Positions 13,901 to 25,900 of a DNA stretch of 64,000 nucleotides are shown in pieces (within the stretch, counting starts at the first letter, position 1; each line of letters starts with the position of its first letter). The notes beneath the pieces were generated by a model, which worked only from the letters and a program-made list of their open reading frames with translations, did not search any database and was not told the DNA's origin. A program made the position numbers and the translations under genes. The DNA is from Luidia sarsii (Eukaryota > Echinodermata > Asteroidea > Paxillosida > Luidiidae), in contig OX465107.1 of the NCBI GenBank assembly GCA_949987565.1, positions 5,649,112 to 5,713,111 of the forward strand, written 5' to 3'.

Positions 13901-16900
13901 AGTGAAGACCACTGCAGCAGGTCGGCGCATTCTGACGTGTACTCACCGCGGGACTCACGCTTCCGTCGAGGGGCCCGTATTCCACCCGGAAGGTGAAGAA
14001 CTCTTCCCCGACACCGCCCCACAGGAGTGTGATGGTTGTCGACGTGACGTCTCTGACCAGAATTTCTCCGTCCGGCAACAGAGCTGCCCATCAGAACACA
14101 AAAGAAAACATAGTCGTTTGTGCAAAGTGTCCAATCAGTCAGGGACTCTGTCACTTCGCTCGTTCAGTCAGTCTCTCGGTCGTCACTTTGACCGAATGAT
14201 CCCAATATATTTGTACACAAATAAAGTGCAATACGCCTCTCGATATTGTCGGCAGCCTTGATTTAAACCACCTCTCGTGCGCGGCCCTGCTGTCTCTCAC
14301 CTGTTCTGAGTGTGGAGGTGCAGGGTTCTGAGTACTCCCGGCCGTCACCTGCCCCAGTCACGGTCTCCAGTGTGACTCTGTACTCCGTGTCGGGATTGAG
14401 CTGTCAGCGATGTAAACAAGAAACTGTCAAGATTACAGTATGAAGCATCGGTCTCAGACAAGAACAATGAAAGCCTCCACTTAATATGAGGAGTGGTTTT
14501 CCATGCGGAGGTTAGGCTACGAATGTTGGTCACTTTGTACCCAAGTCACTTTGTACCCAAGTCACTTTGTACCCAAGTCACTTTGTACCCAAGTCACTTT
14601 GTACCCAAGTCACTTTGTACCCAAGTCACTTTGTACCCAAGTCACTTTGTACCCAAGTCACCTCGTACTCAAAAACAAAATACAACTCTGTATTCGGGGT
14701 ACAATATAGCCCTTTTGATTTTGGTCTAGTTGTAAAAATGTCGGTACAAAGTGATTTGGGTACGAAGTGACTTGGGTACGAAGTGACTTGGGTATGAAGT
14801 GACTTGGGTTCGAAGTGACTTGGGTATGAAGTGACTTGGGTACGAAGTGACTTGGGTATGAAGTGACTTGGGTATGAAGTGACTTGGGATACAAAGTGAC
14901 TTGGGTATGAAGTGACTTGGGTATGAAGTGACTTGGGTATGAAGTGACTTGGGATACGAAGTGACTTGGGTATGAAGTGACTTGGGTATGAAGTGACTTG
15001 GGTATGAAGTGACTTGGGTATGAAGTGACTTGGGATACGAAGTGACTTGGGTATGAAGTGACTTGGGATACGAAGTGACTTGGGTTCGAAGTGACTTGGG
15101 TATGAAGTGACTTGGGTACGAAGTGACTTGGGTATGAAGTGACTTGGGTATGAAGTGACTTGGGATACGAAGTGACTTGGGTATGAAGTGACTTGGGTAC
15201 GAAGTGACTTGGGTTCGAAGTGACTTGGGTATGAAGTGACTTGGGTATGAAGTGACTTGGGTATGAAGTGACTTGGGTATGAAGTGACTTGGGTATGAAG
15301 TGACTTGGGTTCGAAGTGACTTGGGTACGAAGTGACTTGGGTATGAAGTGACTTGGGTATGAAGTGACTTGGGTATGAAGTGACTTGGGTATGAAGTGAC
15401 TTGGGTTCGAAGTGACTTGGGTACGAAGTGACTTGGGTATGAAGTGACTTGGGTATGAAGTGACTTGGGATACGAAGTGACTTGGGTATGAAGTGATTTG
15501 GGTATGAAGTGACTTGGGTATGAAGTGACTTGGGTATGAAGTGACTTGGGAATCAAATGAACCTGTTTCGTGGGCTACTAACAAGGGATGGCAGAATGCC
15601 TGGGAAGAAGTGATAGATGTCCCATGGAATGGCATTTAGCACAGCTCATTGCCAGCGTGAAATTCTAAAAAAAAAAGAAGTCACCTTAACCCTCGACCCT
15701 TCTAAAAGACCAAGCTAGAAATTACTTAGCTTGAGAAGTGTTAGGGCTATTCAAGGACATTTGTAATCCCGGGGGGGGGGGGGGGGTTGGTATGACCACT
15801 GCAATTCAGAAATAGATTTGGATACCCACCAGGAGTTTGTACGAGCTCTCCGTACTGGATAAGTAGACAGGAGTGGAGTCCACTTGGTCCAGGGAGTAGG
15901 ACAGTCGGAATCCCGAGTGCTCGCCGAGGATGGGCGGTCCCCAGAAGACCTCCAGCGACACGGGCCCAACCACAGTCATGGCCGGAAACAGGCAGGACAT
16001 GACGGGCCCTGGAATTGCCGCAAAAAAAACAGTGGAGATGTGTTTAACGACTGGCAGTGCCAATTTCACCAGCGACAAATGATGGACAACTTTAAAGGCC
16101 CAATACAACATTGGGAAGATCGGGATGGTCATGATAGACTTCTCATGTTGAAATCTTACCTTCTCGGATTACCATTTGAGCTAAACCTTCACAGTATGGC
16201 TTTTTGGGGAATATTTTTATGGTTTAACGCACAAACTGTGGCAATCTTTTGACCTTTACCACTGTTGTATGGGGCCTTTAAGCATGGGACTTAGCCAGTT
16301 GGAACTAAAATGTAAGCTTTCAGATGCAACAGATGGAACAAACAGCAGTGCCTTGGAGGGGGTGGGGGATGGGGTCAGGGGTCAGGGGTCAGGGGAACTC
16401 ACGTGTGCGCTGGACGAGTGGTTCCTTGGCGATGTACTGCTTGTTGTAGCCACTGATGAAGATGGGCTTCACATCAATGGTGTACTCCTTCCCCGGTAAC
16501 AGGTCCTCAAAGCGGTGGTTGGTGGAAGACGTGAAGCTGGATGTCTGGCCCATTTCAGGGGCTGCAAGGTGTTGATCGGGGTGGGGGGGGGGGGTTGTGA
16601 CGGGATTGGGCGGGGAGGCAACGGAGAGAGACACTGATGTTAACAGAGACAGCTGCATGTTCGCAGGCTGGAGACCCGTGCTTCTGAATTCCGGGGAACT
16701 TTGTCTTCTTGTTCATTACAGAGTGTCTTCGCTGAGCACCTGCCGTCAAAAGTTGTCGCCTCCAATGCCTGTGGCGTTCATGCTGAGCTTAAGAATTGCA
16801 GTTTGCACCGGCGCTTGAGCCTAAGCCATCATTTTGCATGAAAAAAAAAAGGCCCATAGATTTTCAAGCGAGTGTTATTCCTCTTTTGTGCACTCGGTGA

Positions 16901-19900
16901 ACGGACTGCGTGCCTGGAACTCAACTGCTTCTCAGATGAGGGGCAAAAACTTAAACGGAAACTGACTAAAGTGGGCTGGGGGGGGGGGAGTGGGGAGGGA
17001 GGGGGGGGGGGAGATGGGGATAACAGCCATGACAATGGCACTGAAAAGGATGGCACTGAAAACGAGGTCAATGTCACCAAGAACAATAAGCACTGACAAC
17101 TGAGAACTGCATGAGGTATTGATAAAATGAGAAAGGAGGGGAGATAGAGAGAGAGAGACAGGAAGACTGAGAGGGGTACAGAATGACGTGGGAATATTGA
17201 TGGTATACCTGGGTTGATTGACCAGAGGTAGGACAATGCATCAGGCACAGGGGACCAGACCACCTCAATGTGAGTGTTGCCAAGGGTCAGAACCGCAATT
17301 TCAGTGGAGCTGACAGCCTCTGCAAAGAGAACATTTGAGAAAAAAGATTAAGGCAATCATAAAAGTAACACTGGTTTTTGTGTGCCAGCACTTGGTTTTG
17401 TGTGCCAGCACATCTTCCCATCTGAGCCATCAAGCTCGTACATAGCACCCTTCCACATAGTCAGCTAGTCTTTGCCGGGGCTGGAGGTGCCAGTCGGAAG
17501 CAATTCAACCCCTCATTTCTCCAGGGATTACACCCCCCCGCTTTCAAATCCAATCAAAAATAGAATAAGGCTCATACCCATCTGTTTCCAAGGGGAAAAC
17601 CATAACACATTACCCTCGCTACTAAGCTTAGTTTTTGTTTCTGAGCAGAATTGCCGGACTGTTGTTTGACCTCCAAGACGTCTCTTTTTTTGTCTCTTTC
17701 TCTCTTTTCTTTTATACTCTGTGAATGAGGCAACCCCCGATGATCAGCCGGATAGCTTACGGGTCGTGAAGGTGGCGGTGAACGGCTCGCTCTCCGACTC
17801 GCCGCTGCGGGTGAAGACGTCAAAGCTGTACGGGGTCTCCGGGTAGAGCTCCCTGACGTGGTAGGTGAGCTTGGTGCCGGGGAGCAGATGCTCCATCAGC
17901 TGGCCCTCCCTCTCGTAGGTCAGACGGAAGCCGTCGTAGTTGCCCTCCTGGGGCGCCATCCAGCCCACATTGATGCTGGTGGAGTAGGGGATGTGGAGCA
18001 CACTGCCAACGGAGCTAGGCCCTGTTGGTGGGGGGTTTGAGGGGAGGGAAGAGGAGGGATTGGAAGGAACGGATGGGGAGAGAGACATATGAGCACGTGA
18101 GTATTCCATCCTGACAGGGGTATGAGGGGTGGTGAAGGGGTCTAAGTATCCGCTACACCATGATCCGAGTCTCGTGGGTGCAACATCGGAGAAGCCATCA
18201 AAATCATCACAAAGACATAGGTTTCAACATCAGCGATCTCTGGCGCCCCGTCCTCACACCCCAATCCAATGGGTCTCCTGTACCCTTTGGGGCGATTAGA
18301 ACTCCAGTTTGTCACCCTTAATCACTGAGCTCATCTCCACATCAGGATCTCTCTCTCCACCACATCAGCCCTTCTCCTAGTTGGAAATCGAGCAGACTCC
18401 GCAAGACGAACAGAGCATACTGTTTGAAACGTCAAGTTCTTCTGGTTCCTTTCACGACCCCACACACTCACAAAAGAGGAATTGCATGGTGTTACCGCAA
18501 ACCTATCACTTATCCTGCTACTCTCGCCATGAAAACCCTTCATATCTCTTCATAAATATGACAGTCGATGTCTGATTGAAATTCACGAGTTTGGATTTCG
18601 GCACTTTACTGTACTAATATTGCCCGTTCGCTCGTGTGCTGAAATGAAATGATGCCCGTGCACACGTGCTGGCCAGAGTTTGCCAGAGTGAGGGCAGACG
18701 GCTTGTCTTTGGGAACGGCCCAGCCGGCATCAAAAAGTCAGGCCTTTTTTAAAACGGCCGCATTACCGGTAAGGATCGGAGGTGGTGGAAGAAAAAAGGA
18801 GAAAGATCTCACTCGTTCTGAATTCCTTGGTGACGGTCTCATCCTCCTCCTGCGAGCTGATCTTGATGAGCAGAGTGACCTCGTACAGGGAACCGGGCAG
18901 CAGGTTGGTAGCCATCACCAATGGCTCCTCTTCGACAGTTTTGAGGTAGCCCTGGGGCCGGGGGGGGGGGGAGGTTGGGAGTGATGGCAAGAAGAAAAAA
19001 AAGATTTCAGAATTTCCCGGACATTCATTCGTTCCTTCATATTCCACTTTCTGACGCAAAGCACGCATTCTGTCAGTCCCAACCCAGTCAATTTTACAAA
19101 GCCAAATTTCAAACCGTTTTAAAAGCGGTTGCCGGGTCAATGTCCCTTTGCTGTTCAGGGACAAATACCCAAGATGTCTCACCACAGTTGTGAGGCAGGC
19201 CGCTCCCAAGTGAGAGCCTGCTGCCTGCTCTAGTCGCAGTCCGACTCTGGACCACAACCTTAAGCCAACCGTTAGGTCCACCTTTTCCACGCAAGGGACT
19301 ATTGTGACCCGGCACAGCGACATGAAGAATATCCCACCAAAACACTTTTCGAGTAAACAAAGCCTGAAGACAAAGTATCTAAAATGTTGTTGTTGTTTTT
19401 TTGTATTTTCGGAAAGTTAATGTATTGGAGGATATTATGTCCGTCTCTAAATGTTGAAAAAACAAGGATTTCGGGGGAGTATTTGTGTACTGTTTTCATG
19501 AACATGTAAAGTTCCTGCCTTATTGAATGGCCACTTTCGAGGAGTTAGAATGGTGCTGCTATATTGTGTCTGGTAACAAATGAACGAGCGAAGTCCCCTT
19601 GTACTATTTACAACAAAGTTCACACGGAAATAATTTTGATACCATTTGAAAGCTAATGGTATACTCTTTCACATCATTAGAAAATCTCAAAATCTCAAAA
19701 GTGGGGGTTATTCCTCATTATAATGTGCCGGGTCACATTTTGTTTTGAAATACAAAATGCAGCCCCACCGACAGCTGCAATAATCCCTCTGATTTACCAA
19801 CTGCTCAAAAAGAATAATTCTTCCCTTTAATACACGCACCACATACGCACTCAAAACACTCAGATTCCATGGACCGCGTCTCTGGGATAACATTGATTAT

Positions 19901-22900
19901 AATGTTAAATCAAGGCCATCGGTGGGCTGCTTCAGAAACTCCTACAAAAAAGTCCTTGTTTCCTCTTAAAGGCCCAATACAACATTGGGAAGATCGGAAA
20001 ACATCGATGTTTGCAGATTTCCTTCTAATTATTAGTTTGTAGATGGTCATGATAGAATCCTCATGTTGAAATCTGACGGTCTGGGATGCTGTACTTCCCT
20101 AAAAAATCTTCACTCAAACATCGACAAATAGTTTATTACTCGCAAGTCATAAACTATTTCTTACACTACAGAATGTGGCAAAAACCGTGACTTTTTTTTA
20201 ATTTTATTTTTCTACTTTCTCAGATCACCATTTGAGCTAAAAACTTTGCAGGATTGCTTTTTTTTGGGGATGTTTAATGGTTTAACACACAAACTGTGGC
20301 AATCTTTTGACCTTTACCAATGTTATATAGGGCCTTTAATATCTCGAGTAGCTTCTTCTTTTGATATATTTTTTTTTCCTTCCAGCTTTTAAAAAATCCT
20401 GGTTTTCCGCACATCACTTTGTCTCATCCAAATATAGTTGTTTGGGCATTTGATTATTTGTCTGTTAATACTGTTCCATGATTTTGTCTCGTCTGATGGT
20501 TCTGTCTTATTGTTTGGTTAAGGGCGTTTCTTTACAAGACCCAGTCTTTTGAATATAGCCCCATAATTGCCTCTACTTCTATTCTATTCTAACCTCTTTT
20601 TTGTTGCAAAAGTGTTTCATTTTATCATTTAATTTTGTTAATTATTTTCTTCACTGCTCGAATATTGATAGAGTAGACATTTTTGTGTGCGAGTCTCTCT
20701 GGCTCAAGGCCAGGGCAATACTCACAACGGGGTTGCCGCTTCCCTCCATTTGGACCGAGACTATGTATTCTTCAACGTCTGGGTTTGCAGATGGCCCCCA
20801 GAGAATCTCGGCCGACTTCTCCTGAATGTTGCGGATGACTAGCTCCTTGGGTTCGAGCGGTTCTGCTCCGTGACCCCGACACCCGGCAAAGAAGAAAAAA
20901 GTGAGAACGATAGAGATGGAGATGCAATGCCAGGGATAAAACAAACCCCAAACGTTCTGATACTTGCGGGACCTTTTTCGATCACAGAGGGACCTGCCTC
21001 GGATCGCAATGTCACAGGCCCTTCGAGAAGGAACACGGCACATTCCCCCACACAGCCCACTAATACCCTCCTTGAGTAACGGGCAGCGTGTCCCGCAATC
21101 CACTCGGATCTCACGCTTACAATGAGACAATGATTAGCTTTTCTACTCGCGCCAGAGAAAATTCATCATTCCTATCTCAAGCCCTCCCGCGTTCCTCCCT
21201 ATCTCTTTCCATCCTCAGCCTGTAACCTTGAATGGCTTTAGAAGCCTTGTTTCGGGCGAGTCTGCATAAAAAAGAGAAGAAGGGCCAAGGGGGGGGGACC
21301 TACCAGTCCTTTCCTCGACCAGGGCCGGCAGACTCCTCTCGGTGAGGCCCCCGGTGCTGATGACGGCAAAGACCTCCACCGTGTAGGCCGTGTTCGGGCT
21401 CAGGCCGGTCACCCTGTGGGCAAAGGAGTCGGCGGGCAGGACCCGGCCCCGGTAGACGGGGGGCCCGCTCTCGTCGCGCCTGGTGTACACCTCGTAGTAG
21501 GTGAACGCGCTCGACGGGTTGATCCCGCTGACGTCCAGCGACTGCGAGGTGGTGCTGACGACATCCAGACTGGTGACTCCGTAGGGGGCTGGGTGGGAGT
21601 GGGCCAAAACACTAGAAATGACTGGTGACTCCATAGGGGGCTGGGTGGGAGTGGGCCAAAACACTACATATGACTTGTGACTCCGTAGGGGGCTGGGTGG
21701 GAGTGGGCCAAAACACTACATATGACTTGTGACTCCGTAGGGGGCTGGGTGGGAGTGGGCCAAAACACTACATATGACTTGTGACTCCGTAGGGGGCTTG
21801 GTGGGAGTGGGCCAAAACACTAGAAATGACTGGTGACTCCGTAGGGGGCTTGGTGGGAGTGGGCCAAAACACTAGAAATGACTGGTGACTCCGTAGGGGG
21901 CTTGGTGGGAGTGGGCCAAAACACTAGAAATGACTGGTGACTCCGTAGGGGGCTGGGTGGGAGTGGGCCAAAACACTAGAAATGCGGCATTTATATCGAT
22001 GTTGTTTGATGTTTTTTTTATGAGAGATGAAAAAATGTATTTTTCCAGTTTCGGAATGTAATAGCTCGATCTATCTCTCTATCCATCTATCTATCAAAAC
22101 ACAAGAGAGCTATCGATTCAGACCAAGGCCCTTTATGAATCCATGGATCAGGCTCAGGCTTCGTCTCCGTCTGACAAAAACTTAAAAACCCAGGTTGTGG
22201 TTTTGTTGGCGAATTTGAAGGTTTGTTGGCTTGATAGGTACAGAGTATTCCCCAAGAAACTGGGGCCAAACGCTTGTTTGTAAATGGCTGTGACATTACA
22301 ACGGGAAAGAGAAATATGACCAAAGCCTAAGCCCGAGCCTGAGCCTTCATTTTGTAAACGGCCTGACAAAGGTGGAGGGCCTGACCTTTCAATCCTAGCA
22401 GGATTTCTTTGAGGAAGGTATAAAAATTTGGAGGCCCAAGGAGGACAGTCCTGCTAGATTAAAAGGTCCGTCTCTCTGAATTTATAGACCTTGCATTTTG
22501 GTAATATTAGTCAGTAAGTAGTTTGTAATCACTTTTGTACATTACTCTTAAGTCGATTAAAAAAAAAAAAAAAACCAAAACAAACAGAGTGTAGTTTAAA
22601 AGTTAAGCTTTAGAATCCTAAATTACACTACATGTACATGGTGGGGGCTACTGGTAGGTGACCATGTAGAACTCAAAGGCAGTCAGGCTGGTAAAAATAT
22701 TGCTGGCTGCTTACCGACTTAAACGACCAAAATTCAAATCTGTGCCGAAGGCCTGATGTTTCGATCATAGCAGGACCTTTCTCAAAGGTAGAAAATTCCT
22801 GTTCTTTCGTTCTTTCACAAACGGAAGGGGTGGGAACTTTCTCGGATCAATTGTCTTAAGCCGCATTTCCACTGGACTAAAATTTAATCGAGACGATGGT

Positions 22901-25900
22901 TAAATTTCCAATGGTCAAATTTGACCGTCGCTCCCACTTGGACTTTTGAGTCGGTCAATTTAACCGAGACGATGGTTAAAGTAATCGAGCTGGCAAAAAT
23001 TATTTGTGCACAGTGCATGTACGCCGAGTTGCGTTTTACCGAGTGGTGCGACGTTTCCACTGGACTAATCGGCTCGGTTAAACTTACCTGGTCACTTTTA
23101 CTGGGCAGAGGTTGGCCAGTAAAAGTAACCATTCGGCTAGGTTAAAGTAACTGAGAGGAAATTTAACTGGTCCGTTTCCACTGGACTTGTAAATGGGAAA
23201 AGTAACCATAGTCTCTTTCACCAAAATAAGTCCAGTGGAAGAATTTTAAGAAGAAAAGCTAAGCAGCAGTGGATGAGGATGAGAAGGCTTACTGGTCAGG
23301 TGCCGGGCAGACTTCTGGACGGCCGTGCCCACCAGGGTGACCACGATGTCGTACAGGGTGGCCGCCTGTAGGCCGTCCAGCGTCACACTCAGGTCGGGGT
23401 CGCTGGGGTAGATGATGTCCTGGTGCTCCTGGCCCTCTGGGTCGCTGGCCACCACCAGGTAGTGGGAGAGGCCGTCGGCGTCATCGCCCCTGGCCCGGCC
23501 CACTGTCAGCGTGATGGACATGGGCGTGGAGTCCAAGATGAAGATCTCGCCAATGGCCGCCGGCACTGTTTGGCAGGGGCAAGACAGAGAAGGAGAGTGG
23601 GGGTAAAAATGTAGCACGGCATTTAATGACAAATCAGTTAAAGCCCCATTTTTTTTCAATTTGTTCAAAATTTCCAGAAAGTTTTTCATCGATTTGTTTG
23701 AAACAAATTAAGTGATGCAAAAAATAGCTGAGGGACCACTCACGTGTCTTGACTCGTATCTCGGTCGGCTCGCTCTCGCCGGCCAGGGCTGAGCTGGCGG
23801 TCAGCTGGAAGAGGTACTGGGTGTCCGGACTGAGCTTGGTCAGCCGGTGCTCAGTCAGGCCGGGCCCCAGGTCGACGGGCTCAGCCGTCTGGGAGGGGAA
23901 GACCACCAGGCTGTAGGCCTCGATCTGTGAGGCGCCCGTGGCCGGCTCCGCCCAACTCAGACTCACCGAGGAGGTGGTGACCAGGTCCACTTGGAAGCCG
24001 GTTGGCTTCGGGAGTCCTAGACAACAGAAATTTAAGCAAGTAACAGGGTTAAAATCCAGCCCTTAGTTGACTATCTATTAAGAAGTAGAAGAAGAGTGCT
24101 GGTAGAAGAAGAGTGCTGGTAGAAGAAGAGTGCTGGTAGATGAAGAGTGCTGGTAGAAGAAGAGTGCTGGTAGAAGAAGAGTGCTGGTAGAAGAAGAGTG
24201 CTGGTAGAAGAAGAGTGCTGGTAGAAGAAGAGTGCTGGTAGAAGAAGAGTGCTGGTAGAAGAAGAGTGCTGGTAGAAGAAGAGTGCTGGTAGAAGAAGAG
24301 TGCTGGTAGAAGAAGAGTGCTGGTAGAAGAAGAGTGCTGGTAGAAGAAGAGAGCTGGTAGAAGAAGAGTGCTGGTAGAAGAAGAGTGCTGGTAGAAGAAG
24401 AGAGCTGGTAGAAGAAGAGTGCTGGTAGAAGAAGAGTGCTGGTAGATGAAGAGTGCTGGTAGAAGAAGAGTGCTGGTAGAAGAAGAGTGCTGGTAGATGA
24501 AGAGTGCTGGTAGAAGAAGAGTGCTGGTAGAAGAAGAGTGCTGGTAGAAGAAGAGTGCTGGTAGAAGAAGAGTGCTGGTAGAAGAAGAGTGCTGGTAGAA
24601 GAAGAGTGCTGGTAGAAGAAGAGAGCTGGTAGAAGAAGAGTGCTGGTAGAAGAAGAGTGCTGGTAGATGAAGAGAGCTGGTAGAAGAAGAGTGCTGGTAG
24701 AAGAAGAGTGCTGGTAGAAGAAGAGTGCTGGTAGAAGAAGAGTGCTGGTAGAAGAAGAGTGCTGGTAGAAGAAGAGTGCTGGTAGAAGAAGAGTGCTGGT
24801 AGATGAAGAGAGCTGGTAGAAGAAGAGTGCTGGTAGAAGAAGAGTGCTGGTAGAAGAAGAGTGCTGGTAGAAGAAGAGTGCTGGTAGAAGAAGAGTGCTG
24901 GTAGAAGAAGAGTGCTGGTAGAAGAAGAGTGCTGGTAGAAGAAGAGTGCTGGTAGAAGAAGAGTGCTGGTAGAAGAAGAGTGCTGGTAGAAGAAGAGTGC
25001 TGGTAGAAGAAGAGTGCTGGTAGAAGAAGAGTGCTGGTAGAAGAAGAGTGCTGGTAGAAGAAGAGTGCTGGTAGAAGAAGAGTGCTGGTAGAAGAAGAGT
25101 GCTGGTAGAAGAAGAGTGCTGGTAGAAGAAGAGTGCTGGTAGAAGAAGAGTGCTGGTAGAAGAAGAGTGCTGGTAGAAGAAGAGTGCTGGTAGAAGAAGA
25201 GTGCTGGTAGAAGAAGAGTGCTGGTAGAAGAAGAGTGCTGGTAGATGAAGAGTGCTGGTAGAAGAAGAGTGCTGGTAGAAGAAGAGTGCTGGTAGAAGAA
25301 GAGTGCTGGTAGAAGAAGAGTGCTGGTAGATGAAGAGTGCTGGTAGAAGAAGAGTGCTGGTAGAAGAAGAGAGCTGGTAGAAGAAGAGTGCTGGTAGAAG
25401 AAGAGTGCTGGTAGAAGAAGAGTGCTGGTAGAAGAAGAGTGCTGGTAGATGAAGAGAGCTGGTAGAAGAAGAGTGCTGGTAGAAGAAGAGTGCTGGTAGA
25501 AGAAGAGTGCTGGTAGAAGAAGAGTGCTGGTAGAAGAAGAGTGCTGGTAGAAGAAGAGAGCTGGTAGAAGAAGAGTGCTGGTAGATGAAGAGAGCTGGTA
25601 GAAGAAGAGTGCTGGTAGAAGAAGAGTGCTGGTAGAAGAAGAGTGCTGGTAGATGAAGAGTGCTGGTAGAAGAAGAGTGCTGGTAGAAGAAGAGTGCTGG
25701 TAGAAGAAGAGTGCTGGTAGAAGAAGAGTGCTGGTAGAAGAAGAGTGCTGGTAGAAGAAGAGTGCTGGTAGAAGAAGAGTGCTGGTAGAAGAAGAGTGCT
25801 GGTAGATGAAGAGTGCTGGTAGAAGAAGAGTGCTGGTAGAAGAAGAGTGCTGGTAGAAGAAGAGTGCTGGTAGAAGAAGAGTGCTGGTAGAAGAAGAGTG

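Noticed and set aside
14658..15635. 325-codon frame with a Ser-His-Phe repeat
   Set aside because: A product of the 16-bp minisatellite within the FN3-32 intron; no start, domain or splice context.
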